A stretch of 64,000 bases of DNA from Synaphobranchus kaupii (Eukaryota > Chordata > Actinopteri > Anguilliformes > Synaphobranchidae), in assembly GCA_029718625.1 (NCBI GenBank), contig CM056391.1:8764615-8828614 (forward strand). The letters run 5' to 3'. This document shows, piece by piece, positions 1-12,311 of the stretch; within the stretch, counting starts at the first letter, position 1, and each line of letters begins with the position of its first letter. The position numbers were made by a program, and so were the translations under genes. A model generated the notes under the pieces. It did not search any database and was not told the DNA's origin. It saw only the letters and a program-made list of their open reading frames with translations.

Positions 1-2725
1 ATGTTGCAACATCAGTCACTTCACACATTCACAATTTTTTTATTTACACCTCAAGCTGTTGTAGCACTTTTGTCAACTGTGTAAAGTACACTTGACCTCA
101 ATGTTTCATGGTCAAAATCTTTCAAAAGGGCTGTATTTGTGCTGGACCTTTTCACAACAGGCTGTAACCGTTCAAAGTATAAATGCATATTTTGTTTGCC
201 GTGGATTATCTGGGACTAATACATTCAACCTGCCGTGGCCACCAGTGTCTCTGAAGATAATATTGCACTCTGCAAGGTTAATTAAAGATTAAGTACTGAG
301 ATGTAAAAACAGTAAGAGGAACCGCATGTGTGCCAAGACAGGCTTTGTTCTCTTTGTGTGTGCTAATTACTGCGTGGCCAAAGTCTGACCAGTACATTCC
401 AGATTCAGCTCTCACCAGGCACCATCATAAGGTGAAGGATTTGTATTTCCTTTTTTTTCTTTTTTTTAAAGCTTTTGTTCATACTGTACACCATGCTGTC
501 TAAATCAAGCAAGTTAAAGAAATCGGCATGTAGAAATGCCAGGAATTGCAGGACAGTCTGAGATTGTATTCGTGTGTGTTTTCATCCCCACCGAGGCTGA
601 AAATAAAATGGTCTCACATCGGTGGGGTTAGCGTTAGCGCGTCATCTGGAATCATTAATTATGACCTGGCGAGTGGCCCACATCGTAAGCTATCCCAATA
701 GGGGGCCAGGCGTGGGACAATCCCGTCTTTCTCCCTCGCCAGCAGACATTCAGCGAGGACAGATGGCGCCGGCGACTATTTAATCTGCAGGAAGGCTCTC
801 TGAGGGCGTGGGGCCGGCCTGTCTCACAGCTGGCTCGCCTGGCTTGCCTCACCTTGCCTTCCAGTGCAGGGACTTGGAGTGGAGTTACAGAGAGCACAGA
901 GTAACTCGTCTCCACCTGCAGCAGCTAAAAACCGCGTGTTAGCGATGTCAGGCGCATTCTGCTTGCTGTGAGTGTTTTACCTGTGCTAAATATGTCAGAT
1001 ATGTGCAGCAGCGCTTTGCATTTAAGATGAGGTTTTGGTTCTGAGAAAATGCAGATACAGAACTGGCTGCTGTTAGCACACTGCAAAGCCTGAGCGAACG
1101 GCAGTAACCACTGTTATCAGTCTAACTGTTAGGGGCGTATGAGAGCGATCAAGATTACAGTTGATTAGCTTGGGGTGGGCTGCGAGCTGCAGGATTTTTA
1201 ATGATTGTTTGTTGCTGAGAAACTGAGAAATAGCCTGAGGTTTCATCAAGCGTTCGAGCTGTAATTTGTTCATGCCAGTACTGACAAAGAGTGCTTCAAC
1301 TGTAGTTTGTTCAAGCCAGTACTGACAGTGTTTGAGCTGCAGAGGTCTTTCACATCAGTTATGACAGTTTTTGAGCTGTAGTTTGTTCAGTACAGACTTA
1401 TTTCTTGTTGTGTGTTTCTGGACCTACCTCCTGTAGATGCTCTCTCTGCTTCTGTTAGGGGTCCAAATCTAAAGTGCATTGCATATGTTATTACAAATAC
1501 ATAGCCAAACATATGAACGCACAGCCCCATGCACAGTGAAACACACACACATGCACATATATACTCTATGTGTGTGTGTATAATTTTACATACACAAAAT
1601 AAAAGTTATTCTATTCTATTCTGTACCTTTCAACGTATAATATACATTTATGCTCAACAGTGAGGAAATGCATACTCATCCCTTAATCATTTCTGTTCTC
1701 TGCAGGAACATCACTGACAGAGATCAGAGATACCCGTTTGCAGGTCTCTGCAGTAGTCCTTGACCTGCATTGATTTATGTGAATAGGATGACGCGTAAAA
1801 CAATGAGAGGAGAGATCAGGCGTCCTTATTTATTTTTTACGCTGTGATCGTCTGCAGCGTGGCATTTGGTTTATTGTCTCTTCTCGATATTAAATATAAA
1901 ATGACTTCCAACTCCATTCGGCATATGAAATGTCATTTAAAACTAATGTAATATATTTCTCTTTATGTTCACAGGCTGGTGCCTGTCAATGGTCTTGAAC
2001 ATTTTATTTTTTATTTTTTTTTCCAATGTCACGAAATAAGCTAGCTCGTCGCTCTTATCCCATGCTCAGGTGTAGAGAACAAAGAAATACAAATTAAACA
2101 CAATACCACAACAGAAGCAGGCTGAATTTATTGTTTCAAGGACATTTCATACAGTTCTATTCCAGTGCTTCATACCAATAAACATTGAGGGATCACTGCC
2201 ACTCCAGAAATCAGGAGTACCTCAACTCTATATCCACCTGACCCTCGCATTAAACTGTAGTGTGTGTTTTATTCTGACTCTCTTTTGATATAATTGACGT
2301 CCTGCTTTGAACTGCTTTGGCAAGCACTTGCTGATACAAGTCCAAGCTTTCCCATGCAAATTAAATGTTTTGTGTGCCCCCTGTTAAGATAGTGATAGAC
2401 AGCGCATCACTGATGACTGATGAGAACGATTCTGAAGAAGTATTCTGCGGTAAACCAGTGTTTAGCACAGAGAAAGCAGTTTTCATGTTTGAAATTAATG
2501 TTTTTGTGGCTTTCATGGTCAGAAATATCATGGTTATTTTACCTGTTAAAAGCCGCAGAAATGTGTGAAATGAGCTCTCTAAACTCTAAATTTGCTCTCA
2601 GATGCTCCGAGAGAGATTGTTAGGTAATTCAGTGGCCTTAAAAAAATGAAATGACTGCAGCTGTAAAATGCAGATCACCATGCAGCCTTTAGGGCAGGTA
2701 ATATAGCATCCGCAAGGCTTTCCCT
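1..2725. other. Noncoding DNA, probably teneurin intron or upstream flank
   Basis: No exon or RNA gene could be supported here. The open frames are short and lack recognisable motifs. There is a short CA/TG microsatellite patch at about 1540-1580. A GC-richer, unique-looking block at about 600-900 might be conserved noncoding DNA, but that is only an impression from its composition. The coding exon upstream of the teneurin exon was not found and probably lies left of the window. Confidence 0.4.
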
Positions 2726-2729
2726 ATTA

Positions 2730-3215
2730 TGTTTGGGGTCAATTTGACTCCATTCAGTGTTTGATGTCTCTTAAAAAAACATTCTACCTTATTTCTTTCA
2801 TCTTGTATGACGTCTCCTAATTTGATGCGGTTGAATAGCAAACATGCAATAAACATAATGCTGTTTTCCAATGTCCTGTACCAACATTGTATATAAAGGT
2901 GTTGTGGGGTAATTTGACCCCAGGCTCCGTAGCTGTATAAAACAAGAAAACTTTATTATTTACCTCACATTTTCTGGGTACTTTCCGATACAGGTTTTAA
3001 ACTTCACAAACTTTCACTTACCTCTGGCTGTAAAATGAGAAGTTTATCACAATTTTGAAATATTTAGGGATTAAAGGCTCGTCAATTGGGAGACATTTGA
3101 CGAAGTGTCAGTATTTTTCTATAACAATAATTTTTGTCTGTTTAAACCGTTGGGGTCAATTTGACTGCAAACATAAAAGGCATCATAAAATTGCAACATA
3201 ATTGGAGGGTTAAAC
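2730..3215. repeat. piggyBac-like MITE relic
   Basis: The motif GGGGTCAATTTGAC, or close variants, occurs three times (about 2738, 2907 and 3150). The right side ends in GGAGGGTTAA. A TTAACCCTCC terminus with GGGTCAA/TTGACCC repeats is typical of piggyBac-type fish MITEs. The left terminus is not clean and no transposase frame is visible. The family name is inference. Confidence 0.4.
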
Positions 3216-3764
3216 ATTACAGGCTATTTCCATATTGATCTGCACTTGTTCAGCGTCATACCACATGTGTTTATCTTAGGCCTTGAAGTACTGAATTTTT
3301 GGAAGCTCTATCTCCGTTCCAGATCGTAGAGTGTATGCACACGTTGTCCTTCATGGTCCCATCTCTTGGCCTCCAGAAAATTACTCTGGAGAGGCTCAGA
3401 GGTTCTTTTAGACATGCCACAATGAATCTCACCTTAAGAGCCGGCAGATGATGACCTGTCACCCTTGCAGTTGGAGCCACAGAAGTATTTCTCTTCTTTC
3501 CCGTTTAATCCTAACCATCCTGGGAGAGTAAGCAGTCCTCTCAATATTCAGCTCACTTTTCCCACACTGTGTTTTTCCCCTGCTGTGCTTTACCATGATT
3601 CACTCCGAGTCCAATAATGCCAACAAAGCTGGGATTTCGCACATCTAAGCCAGAGCAAGGTCTCTGGTGAGTGAGGTGACTATACTGCTAATTTCTACAG
3701 GTGCATATTGACTTGACCACCAAGGGGAGGGTAAAAAGTGTCCTTAACCCTTTCCTATCTTAAA

Positions 3765-4045
3765 ACCCCTTTGCATAGACAACCTAGTGGCCATGCCCCT
3801 GGCGCCGCTAGATTGCTCAACTGAGACATTTATTGCCCCTGCAACCAAACTATGAGTGGAAACAACAAAATACACATTATAGCTTTATTAGTACATTATT
3901 TGTGACAAATATACCAAATACGGAGTTTATAAGTACCACTGTTGTCGCATAGCTAGTCCATTTTACAAGCAACCCCCCCTCCCAGTCTCACCTGCAACTA
4001 TACAGACTCATGCATGACACAGTGGACAATAGCATCTACACTGAG
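3765..4045. repeat. Interspersed repeat family X, copy 1
   Basis: This block matches 16385-16660 in the same orientation. Shared landmarks in order are CTCAACTGAGACATTT, the CCAAACTAT..AGTGGAAA segment, GCGGAGTTT/ACGGAGTTT, a C-rich CACCC/CCCCCCC tract, and GTGGACAATAGC near the end. It has no coding capacity. The match to a second copy is seen directly; the family is not recognised. Confidence 0.6.
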
Positions 4046-4050
4046 CACCA

Positions 4051-4810
4051 TAATTCATTGGACAGTGACACATTTTTTGTTATTTTGGTTCTGTACTCTA
4101 GCACTTTGAGTTTGAAAGGATACAATTACACTGGAACAGTATGGAACACATGGTTGGCTAAATGGCTCGAAGTCATCAAGGGCCTGACGTATGAAACAAG
4201 CCTTAAACCATCTACATGCAGTAGATATGGATGGATAACTTAGTCCGAAAATTAGTCCGGAGAAACAACCCTTAAAGTGATCCATCCATATCTACTGCAT
4301 ATCTGGCAGCAGAGTGATGGTTTGAGGGTCGTTTGATACCTCAGACCCTTGATGACTTGCAGCCATTTTAACAACCATGTATTCCGTACTGTTCCAGCAT
4401 AATTTACAGCTAAATCTAGTCCCACCCATAGAGATCCATTCAAATTCATAGACGTTATAGTATCGCTTGTAAGAGTACCAGAAAATAAGATATCAACAGT
4501 CTTTTGATGTTGTTGGGTCACAGACATCAGGAAGTCATGGCATACAAAGGATATTCAACCAAATATAAAAAATTATTACTTTATTCTATATATAAATTCA
4601 GGGTTGCCAATAATTGTGGCACACGTGGTTTTGTTAAAAATAATTATTTCTTGAGGGATTTTATTTTCTCATAATAAATTCACTTCAATTAAAGGTTGGA
4701 TTTTTCTCATGTTTTTAGTGTGACATTAAGCTAATTCGCCAAACGGTTAATTTTTTATAACCCTTTTTACTCATATTTACCAGGGGTTCCAATAATAGTG
4801 GAGGTCACTG
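4051..4810. mobile_element. Mosaic Tc1-like foldback element
   Basis: The left 70 bases (ATTGGACAGTGACACATTT onward) resemble one Tc1-like terminal repeat type. The middle, about 4128-4430, is a near-palindrome whose arms match the core of the foldbacks at 22630 and 34120. The right end (GGGGTTCCAATAATAGTGG to CACTG, followed by TA) is a third Tc1-like terminus. The element therefore carries the shared palindromic core but not the termini of the other two copies. It has no transposase. Confidence 0.6.
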
Positions 4811-5338
4811 TATATAATCCTAACAATTATTTTACGTATAGAGATGTCCCTTTCCAGATTCAGTGGTCATTTATTGTCTTGGATAATCCGTTTGAGAAAT
4901 ACACACCGCTTTATAATGCTAGTAATCCTTCTTAAACCTGTTCGTCCAGCTGTTATGTATTCCGGTTCATGATTGACAACTCTTTTATCCAATAGAGGAC
5001 ATTATAACCTTCGGAACGGTATTTGGAATGTCTTATAATAAATAATTAAAAAAAAATTTCTTTCGTTTTATTAGTTTAGATTTTGCACATTTGTGGACAA
5101 GGCGTGTATAGTCCAGGATATGTATCGTTTTACCTGTTTTACATTTATAGTTCTGAGTATTTCATTGCAAACTAAAGAAAAACAACTTTGTTTTTCATTT
5201 ATGCCAAGAATTCCTTGCATTTGTGGCACTTTATTTTGACCTAAATTATGAAAATAAACTAATCTAACTTAGTATTGTAAATGGTATGACTGTCTTTCTT
5301 ATTTTAAGACATTTTCCAAATTGTGATGCTCACACCTG

Positions 5339-7208
5339 GGGCTCTATCTTGATGATATTAACGCTTGGTCTAAACGCATGCCACAAAGTGCATTTAGGGC
5401 ATGTCGAAGTCCACGTTTGCTAGTTAGATGGTGTGTTTTTTGAGCACTAAGCACAGCGCAACGTACAGATGGGCTGAACCTAGTCTCTTCATTAATTATG
5501 GGTGTCTCTTTGGCGTAACATGCAATAAACCAATCAAAATGTCATATCCCATTACCTTTAAAAGCCTGCTTTTCCACCTTGTCAGATTGCTTATATGATG
5601 GCGAAACAGACATGCTCGTGCGTGTGTAGTGCGAGCAAGTAATAGGCTATATGGCTCAATAGTATGATCAATATTATTCGGACTAACCATTATGACGCGT
5701 TTTGATATACACATAATACCAGCACGGGTTCCCGGTAATTCCTGACAGTGCTGTTATTTTATAAATATAGCCTGTGCGGTTAAATTGCATTAAAAACACC
5801 TGCAACAGCTGAGAATAAGCTACCAGAATGGCTTCAGTCTCACCATAGAAAATGCCAAATTAGCCTGCTTGTTTAACAAATTTTGTTTGATTATGCAATG
5901 AAGCATTGTCAAACATGAATTCTATGAGGCTGTTCTCATGGAGAACTCCGAAGTTCATTACCTGCATTCTAATTTTGATTAATAAAATAAATAATGTTAT
6001 TTTGCCTTAATGATGACAATAAATACAATAAAGCTGTTAGGTTGGGAACCCATAGGTTCACGCATATTTTCCTTTGTTTTAAAATGTCCTGCTTATGGAA
6101 ATGTGACCAACCTGTTTTACTGGTAGTGTAATGCTTTAAAACAAGTACACTTTCCCAGGAAGACTGTGAAAAGTGTGATTTACATCTGGAGAAACCTAGC
6201 TCCTGCATGAGGTTAAAGCACACATGCAGAGAATGGTATTAAAATGAATTATGTAATGTGCTGCAAATTTGTTTTCGTTTAGTTTCTAATTAGACTCTTA
6301 GTTCTCGTAAAATCGTTTTGTTCAGTTATGGAATAACAGGTGAATAATAAGATGAGAGTATAGAAAACTGGTCATTTAAAATATATGAAGGACGAATAAG
6401 GTTAAAATTCAGTTAACATGGTGAAATTTTAATTAATCTCAGTTTTTTACCCAAAGGCTATTTAAAAAACCTTATGTGCAGCGAATCCCGGGGACTGTAG
6501 CCTAGGCTAATTGAAAAACAATGCACTGGACAAGGTTTTGAACTTTTTTCAGTCAAAACCATTCTATTTACTTACAGGCTGTAGGCCTAGATGAAGAGAG
6601 CTGTATTGTAATGACATCTGAAGCGCATTTTCAGAACTGAAATGTCTGTCTATATTGTAAATTAATTTAAACTCGCAGTGTGCGAGTTTTCCATTGATTG
6701 ACAATTCACGCATCATCCTTGATATAGGTGTTATCAGCAAAGTTTAATGGATAGCCATTGTCCTGTAACAGAAGATTGTCCCCCCAGAGGATTACAGGAA
6801 TTATTGGCAAATATAGTCATAGCTTGATCCAGGATAATTGCGAATAGTCTATACATGTAACCTTACACCTACCATCGCACATCGACTGGATGTTGATGGA
6901 GTGGGCTGAAAGCAATTTAATGTGGCATTCCCCTTCGCTGAGGGACAGGTATGTGATCTTTGCCCTATGGACCCTTTTAATATTATGCATTTTTTGACAT
7001 AGCCTACACAATAATAGTTCACATTGTAATCTTGATATTTTTAGTCATGCATGTGCACGCCCCTGTGTGTAACACACAGGAGAGTGTACGCGCGTTATGC
7101 ACACGCCTATGTAGACGCACTTATATGTGCCGTGTGCAAGAATACTTTTGAACGACGTGAGCGCTAGGCGCTATAATGAACCCTCAGCCGGGTGCAAGAT
7201 AGCAGAGA
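5339..7208. repeat. Possible DNA transposon relic bounded by CTATCTTG ends
   Basis: The left edge reads GGGGCTCTATCTTG and the right edge CAAGATAGCAGAG, an imperfect inverted pair about 1.87 kb apart. A related end, GTAAGATAGGGCCC, recurs near 26188-26202. No transposase could be read between the ends and no target-site duplication is clear, so the boundaries are tentative. Confidence 0.3.
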
Positions 7209-9765
7209 CACTTGCATCCTCTGATGGGCCGTATTACAACTTTGTTGCTTTCAGGACAAGAAAAAAACACGTCTATAATCTCAAAATATATAAAATAGGT
7301 TTTGTTTCTTCCATTCTTTATGTATAACATAGTGCAACTGTAATCAAATTATAACTGTAATAAAAATTGTTTATTTACTTTATTTACTTTTTCACATTTT
7401 TCTAAACTCTAAGGATACCGTCGGATGGCTCATGATGGCACCATGACAAATTCTAAAACGTTGCTTAAATTCCTCATTCAGAGTTAAGTACCACAACCAC
7501 AACCATTGCAGACTGAATTAGGGCACCTGTCTCAGTTGACGCAGATGTCTTAGGAGACGACTCTCTTGTTAATTACTGCCCATTGGTTTTTTTGCTACTA
7601 GGTGCGCAGCCTCACGTGGTTTAACATGACTTAATCATTTGCAATATTGAATGAACCACGAGTAAGCGGTGATTAGCATCATCTGGCTTGAAGGTTGGCA
7701 GTCACTTTGATGTTGTACACATCTCTGTACAGTAGCAGAACCTATTTGAATGCAGAGTGATGGCTTCCTGTTCTAACATTAATGCACAGGAGCTGTGCTT
7801 GTGCCGATTAGCATTGACTGCCACCAGCTGTCTGAAGTGATGGAATATGACAGCAAAGGGGAGCTGCAGAGATCATGTGTAGCTCGTTTTTTTTTTTTTT
7901 TCCCTCTAGAGAGAGAGAGAGTTCTTTTTTCTCATGGTGCATCAGAAGTTCTGAGCTATGAGTTAAACGCCCCCACAGGGGAACGTAAGTGAGCAGTAAA
8001 ATTTATACAGTATGACTTTGTAAACTTCACACAAACCCTAACATGTTGTACTATATCTGTGAAACCTTTAAGTAACCCTTTTCACTCCAGTCCAATGCCT
8101 AGTTTCATTAGAATGATGCCCTTTTATTATGTGTTTAAATGCAGTGTGGTTTACAAAGAGTGACAGTTAAAGGTTAGTAGAAAATACATTGGCTTCTTAA
8201 GAATATTTCATATATTTTGTGAAACGGTCAATAACGCAGATAGAAATGACCATGTTCCTGCTTCCAGTCTCGGGTGACTAAAGATCCCGCTCGGAAATTA
8301 AATCACGCGGTCAGAAATCAGATCTCTGCCACTGCCATTGTGAGCTATAATTAATTCACATCTGTAAATATTGATCATACAGTGTCACTCACTACATCAT
8401 TATTATTGCCTTATGCAGTAACAGTACAGTTTCCTCTGTATTACTCATTTTATTTCCCAAATTGAATCTCAGCTTTTGATAAGTCGAAAGGAGCTTTACC
8501 GGAAACCAATACTAAATTGAACCAAATTGGTCCAAATTGCTATCTACAGATCAAGCACGTGGGCCTTACTGGAATGCAGCCTCCAGTTAGCAAAGACCTT
8601 TGCATTCTGAGATTTCCCACTAAATGGAAGCACTTGAGCAAAACTACTAACATGTTTCAGTACTGTAAGTCTGTAAAGCAGAGAAGAGTCTGATGCCATT
8701 TGTATTGAACTACTTCCTCCAACAACAGGACTTGTATATAAAGAATATAAAGCCACACCCACATTCTTGAAATATCTTACCATACACCTCTGTGTGGAAG
8801 CTACTTAATGGTGAGAAAATGTTTTACCTGGGAAAAAAAATGGACTTGTCCCTTCCAGTAACAGCACAGATTTTCCCATTGACACATTGGAAAAAGCTCT
8901 TTATTACATTTTTATGTTTTATATAGACCAGGACACTTCTCACCACAAGGTGACATCTTACCATATTAGAACAGATTAGTATCCATGTGTTATGCTCTGG
9001 CACTGCAATAATTGTGTCATTGAAGCTAATATTACCATTAAAATATATATTTTACGCACATATTTGGAGTGCATATGGTTGTTTTGTTTATAGATTTTAC
9101 GCTTGGTTATATGTGTAGTTTGGACAATACACATTGCAGTCTATAGTGCCGTTTTGCTGGGTGTTATGTAGATGTCTGCACACAATATGAATTTTAAAAC
9201 GTGTCAAAAGGAATGTTTTTTGTGACAAAAAAGTGAATTTGAAAATGTCAAAATGAATGTTTTATGTGCTTTCATGCCACATCAAAGCACTTCTGTTTAT
9301 GTCTTTATTATTTTGACAGGACAACACCTGTTAGCCAAAGTGAAATGGTTGTAATATAACGAGTTTGCATGTTGCACTCCACCTGTTCTTAATTTCCACG
9401 TAAATGAACTGAACAAGGGTTTACACAAGAGAAAAACCAACAAAGTAAACGTGGTATTTGGCTTGTGCTGGCAAGACTGAATTATGTGAATTACATTCAT
9501 TTAGGGCAACATGCGTGAAAAAAAAATCTTAATTGTTGTTGCCGAGTTATTTATTTTTGTCGGCTTTAGTATTGTGCTCCTGCAGCCTTCACAACAAACC
9601 GTAAAGGTGAACTTTGTTTTTGTACATGATTTAGCTTTAAAGGGTATTTTTTTCACATTATGGGAATAAGCTGGGCTGAAATTTGCCTTAATTTCCATCG
9701 CCATCGCGATCCAGTGACACGGCCTAGACGAGCCCTACGTATAATTTTCTTGTCTCCGCCCACAG
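7209..9765. other. Noncoding DNA upstream of the teneurin exon
   Basis: No coding exon, RNA gene or clear repeat was recognised. The part around 8270-8410, which contains TAATTAATT, is AT-rich and unique-looking and could be regulatory. The last 30 bases form the polypyrimidine tract and CACAG acceptor of the next exon. Confidence 0.4.
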
Positions 9766-10026
9766 AACTGGAATTCTGCGAGACGCCCCAGATGAGGTGC
9801 CCCAGTTACCCGGTGGAGCTGCGGTCGGCGCCCCGGCACGGCTACCCGCTGGGCATGGGCTCAGACGTGGACACGGAGACGGAGGGCGGCCCCTCGCCGG
9901 ACCACGCCCTGCGCCTCTGGATGCACAAGATCAAGTCGGAGCACAGCTCCTGTCTGTCCAGCCGAGCCAACTCCGTGCTGTCCCTCACAGACACTGAACA
10001 CGAGAGGAAGTCTGATGGAGAGAATG
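9766..10026 (+). CDS. tenm1: Internal exon of teneurin (closest to teneurin-1), N-terminal cytoplasmic domain
   Basis: Teneurins are large type II transmembrane adhesion proteins used in neuronal wiring. This 261-base exon encodes 87 residues of the intracellular N-terminal region. Visible landmarks in order are ELEFCET, a GMGSDVDTETEGG segment, SPDHALRLW, KSEHSSCLSSRANS and LSLTDTEHERKSDGENG. The variable residues (xEFCET, SDVDTETEG, KSEHSSCL, HERKSDGENG) fit teneurin-1 better than teneurin-2, -3 or -4. The acceptor is CCGCCCACAG before 9766 (phase 1) and the donor is AATG|GTAGGA after 10026. The reading frame is intact and GC-rich at third positions. No other teneurin exon was found in the window, although the next ones should lie downstream on this strand. 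Confidence 0.9.
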
Positions 10027-10080
10027 GTAGGAGCTTTCATCTTAGCATGGGCGTTAGTGCATGCGTGTGCGTGCGTGCGT

Positions 10081-10082
<2 letters not shown>

Positions 10083-10111
<29 letters not shown>

Positions 10112-10132
10112 CCTGCCTGTGTGTGTGTGCTG
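10083..10132 (+). repeat. GT microsatellite next to the teneurin donor site
   Basis: An almost pure GT run at 10083-10111 and a second short run to 10132 lie about 60 bases inside the intron that follows the teneurin exon. Confidence 0.9.
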
Positions 10133-11100
10133 TGGCAGGGAATCACCATGGCTTTGTTTCTCACCAGGGTTCTTCGTTAGTTTCTCATGTTTTTCCTGAA
10201 TTGATCAGCGCTTTCCCTGCTGTGCGTTCTGATCTTTCCCTCACATCCCCCTGAGCGGTAGAACTTAGCAGCCAGCACGTACTCAAAAAAAACGGACAGT
10301 TGAGCTGCTACTGCTGTTAGGCAGGAGTCTGATTTACGTGGCCTAGCTGAGGAGATTTAGTCTCCATTGATGTGTCATAGCTGCATTTATGCGCTAGACT
10401 ACCAGAGAGAAGTCCTGCAGCGTCACGACTGTATGTATGGCATTGCATGGTCTCAAAACCTCTGGCCTACCCTTTATTTACAACATCAAAAAGAGCCCTC
10501 TGTACCCGGGAACAATGATATATGAGGCTGAGGCTGACCTTGTTCTGCTGACTGCAAGAGAACCGTGATATGGATTTTAAGAGATTACCGCAGAGATCAG
10601 CCTGCCAAAACACACCTGAGATCGTCTGACAGCGCAGGGCTGGAGGGGGTGGGGGGGGCTTTCCATCAAGCACGTGAACCCTGCTCGTTCTGGCGAGGTC
10701 CAGAGGATAATGCAGGTAATAAACACAAACAAAGAAGCCCATTCCTTTGATCCTCCAGAGTGGCGGTAAATTTATACGCCGCAGATAGGCGCGGCGCTCT
10801 GATTCACGACGCGCCTCTCCCCCGCTTGGACTGCTGCCGGAAAAGGGTGAGAAAATTGGCGCGAGATGGAGTTTGTTTGTGACGCGTACCCTGCCAGGGT
10901 TGCTTCTAATGAGAGGCAGTATGGGATGCGCCGTTTCACCTCTGCAGCGAGCAGAATGGGGAATAACGGGCGGAGTGCCCGAAAGAGACGCTGCCGGCAC
11001 AGTAAGGAGAGACACACTGCAGAGCGCGCGGAAGAGGGCCTGTATCCTGCCATCCCTTTATTTTTTTATTTATATGTGGTTGACCATAATGTAGACAAAG
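10133..11100. other. Teneurin intron, unique GC-rich segment
   Basis: No exon is supported. Around 10750-11050 the DNA is GC-rich and free of recognised repeats. Open frames in several phases have no protein motifs and most likely reflect base composition. A conserved noncoding element is possible but cannot be shown here. Confidence 0.35.
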
Positions 11101-11215
11101 GGCTCTCTCTCTCTCTCCTGCTCTCTCTATCTCTCTCCTGCTCTCTCTCTCTCTCTCCTGCTCTCTCTATCTCTCTCTCTCACTTGCTCTCTCTCTCTCT
11201 CTCTCGCTCTGCAGT
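11101..11215 (+). repeat. CT microsatellite
   Basis: Imperfect (CT)n array with CTCTCTCTCTCCTG and CTATCTCT interruptions. It creates a serine/leucine-rich open frame that is not a gene. Confidence 0.9.
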
Positions 11216-12014
11216 TTTAATGAACGGGAGCACAAAGGGAGGTTCAGCCACAGTTCCCTCTCCCCTCTCCACGCAATATATGATGAATTTGGAAAAAAAA
11301 ATGTCTCTTGGATCTTGAGCTTATACGACAGTCAAACGTCAAGTCGCTATAGAGGTAGCTAATAAAAAATAGAAAAAAAAAATAAAAATACATGAGTTAA
11401 TAGGGTGTTTGACCACCACCTGCAGCCAGTAGGCACTGTGGCAGAGCTTGATTTGGTGCAGACATGATGACAGAGAAGGCTATGACGTGGATAAGAACAG
11501 CTTCATATTCTCAAACCATGAGACGATACCACTAGGGGCCTTGTCATCTTGAAAGGCACCCTCAGGCAGCAAATAAATTCTTAAGCATGGAAGATGATCG
11601 CTAGGTAAGACTTTACATTAAGTTCTGCCTATACCTGTGTGGTATGATATTTTATGATATGGAATGATTTCATTTCAGCAGGAGAGATGTAACAGGGCTG
11701 GCCTTGTATATCACATGTGTAATTAAGAATACCACTAACTGCTGTTCCATGTTACCTACATTGGAGTTACTCAGTAATAACCTGTTGTTGCCAAATTAGT
11801 TACAATTGGGATGGCAGGTATGCCATCCGCTAAGTTACGGCTTCTTCTTCTTCCCATTTTCCTGCCAAACTGCCTGCCTCCGTCGCGATGTTATCTAATG
11901 GGGAGAATTATTATTTGAGGGTATGGTCCGTATACCTGCTCATCAAGCTTATTGTCCAATAAAAACGCTTCATACTAATGTTTTATAATGTTAATGTAGC
12001 TAATGGCTTCATGC

Positions 12015-12095
12015 TTTCCAAGAAGCTACTGTGGCTTAGTGGTTAGAACTGCAGTCTCTCACACAGTGGATTGTGGGTTCGAGCCCAGCAGGGCA
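12015..12095 (+). repeat. tRNA-like sequence, probable SINE head
   Basis: TGGCTTAGTGGTTAGAAC resembles a tRNA A box and TGGGTTCGAGCCC a B box, at the spacing expected for an internal RNA polymerase III promoter. Anticodon and acceptor stems do not fold cleanly, so a functional tRNA is unlikely and a tRNA-derived SINE head fits better. Confidence 0.45.
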
Positions 12096-12261
12096 CATGT
12101 GTATTTTCCACAAAAACAATGTGCAACTGTTAAGTACTTTTCATTTCTTAGACTGTTATTATTTTCACATTGACACATTAACGTATTTTTATTGCAAAGG
12201 CAAAAGAGGTTTACAATATTAACTGTTCAATGTTTCACTTGTATTTCACTTGTACTATATC

Positions 12262-12311
12262 ACACCCTCCCCAAACCGGACGCTAGCTCTTGACTGGTTT
12301 GGGGAGGGTGT
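12262..12311. repeat. Perfect 16-bp inverted repeat (hairpin)
   Basis: ACACCCTCCCCAAACC at 12262-12277 is followed after 18 bases by its exact reverse complement at 12296-12311. The stem is C/G-rich. It may be the core of a small foldback element. Confidence 0.8.

Noticed and set aside
7066..7085. CCTGTGTGTAACACACAGG near-palindrome
   Set aside because: Short and made of CA/TG steps; expected by chance in such sequence.
9660..10199. Treating the whole 179-codon frame as a protein
   Set aside because: Only 9766-10026 lies between consensus splice sites and matches teneurin; the rest is intron, ending in GT repeat.
10467..11015. 182-codon minus-strand frame near the teneurin exon
   Set aside because: Overlapping frames on both strands, no motif; likely due to GC-rich sequence.
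12015..12095. Functional tRNA gene
   Set aside because: A and B boxes are present but the acceptor and anticodon stems do not pair well; a SINE head is more likely.
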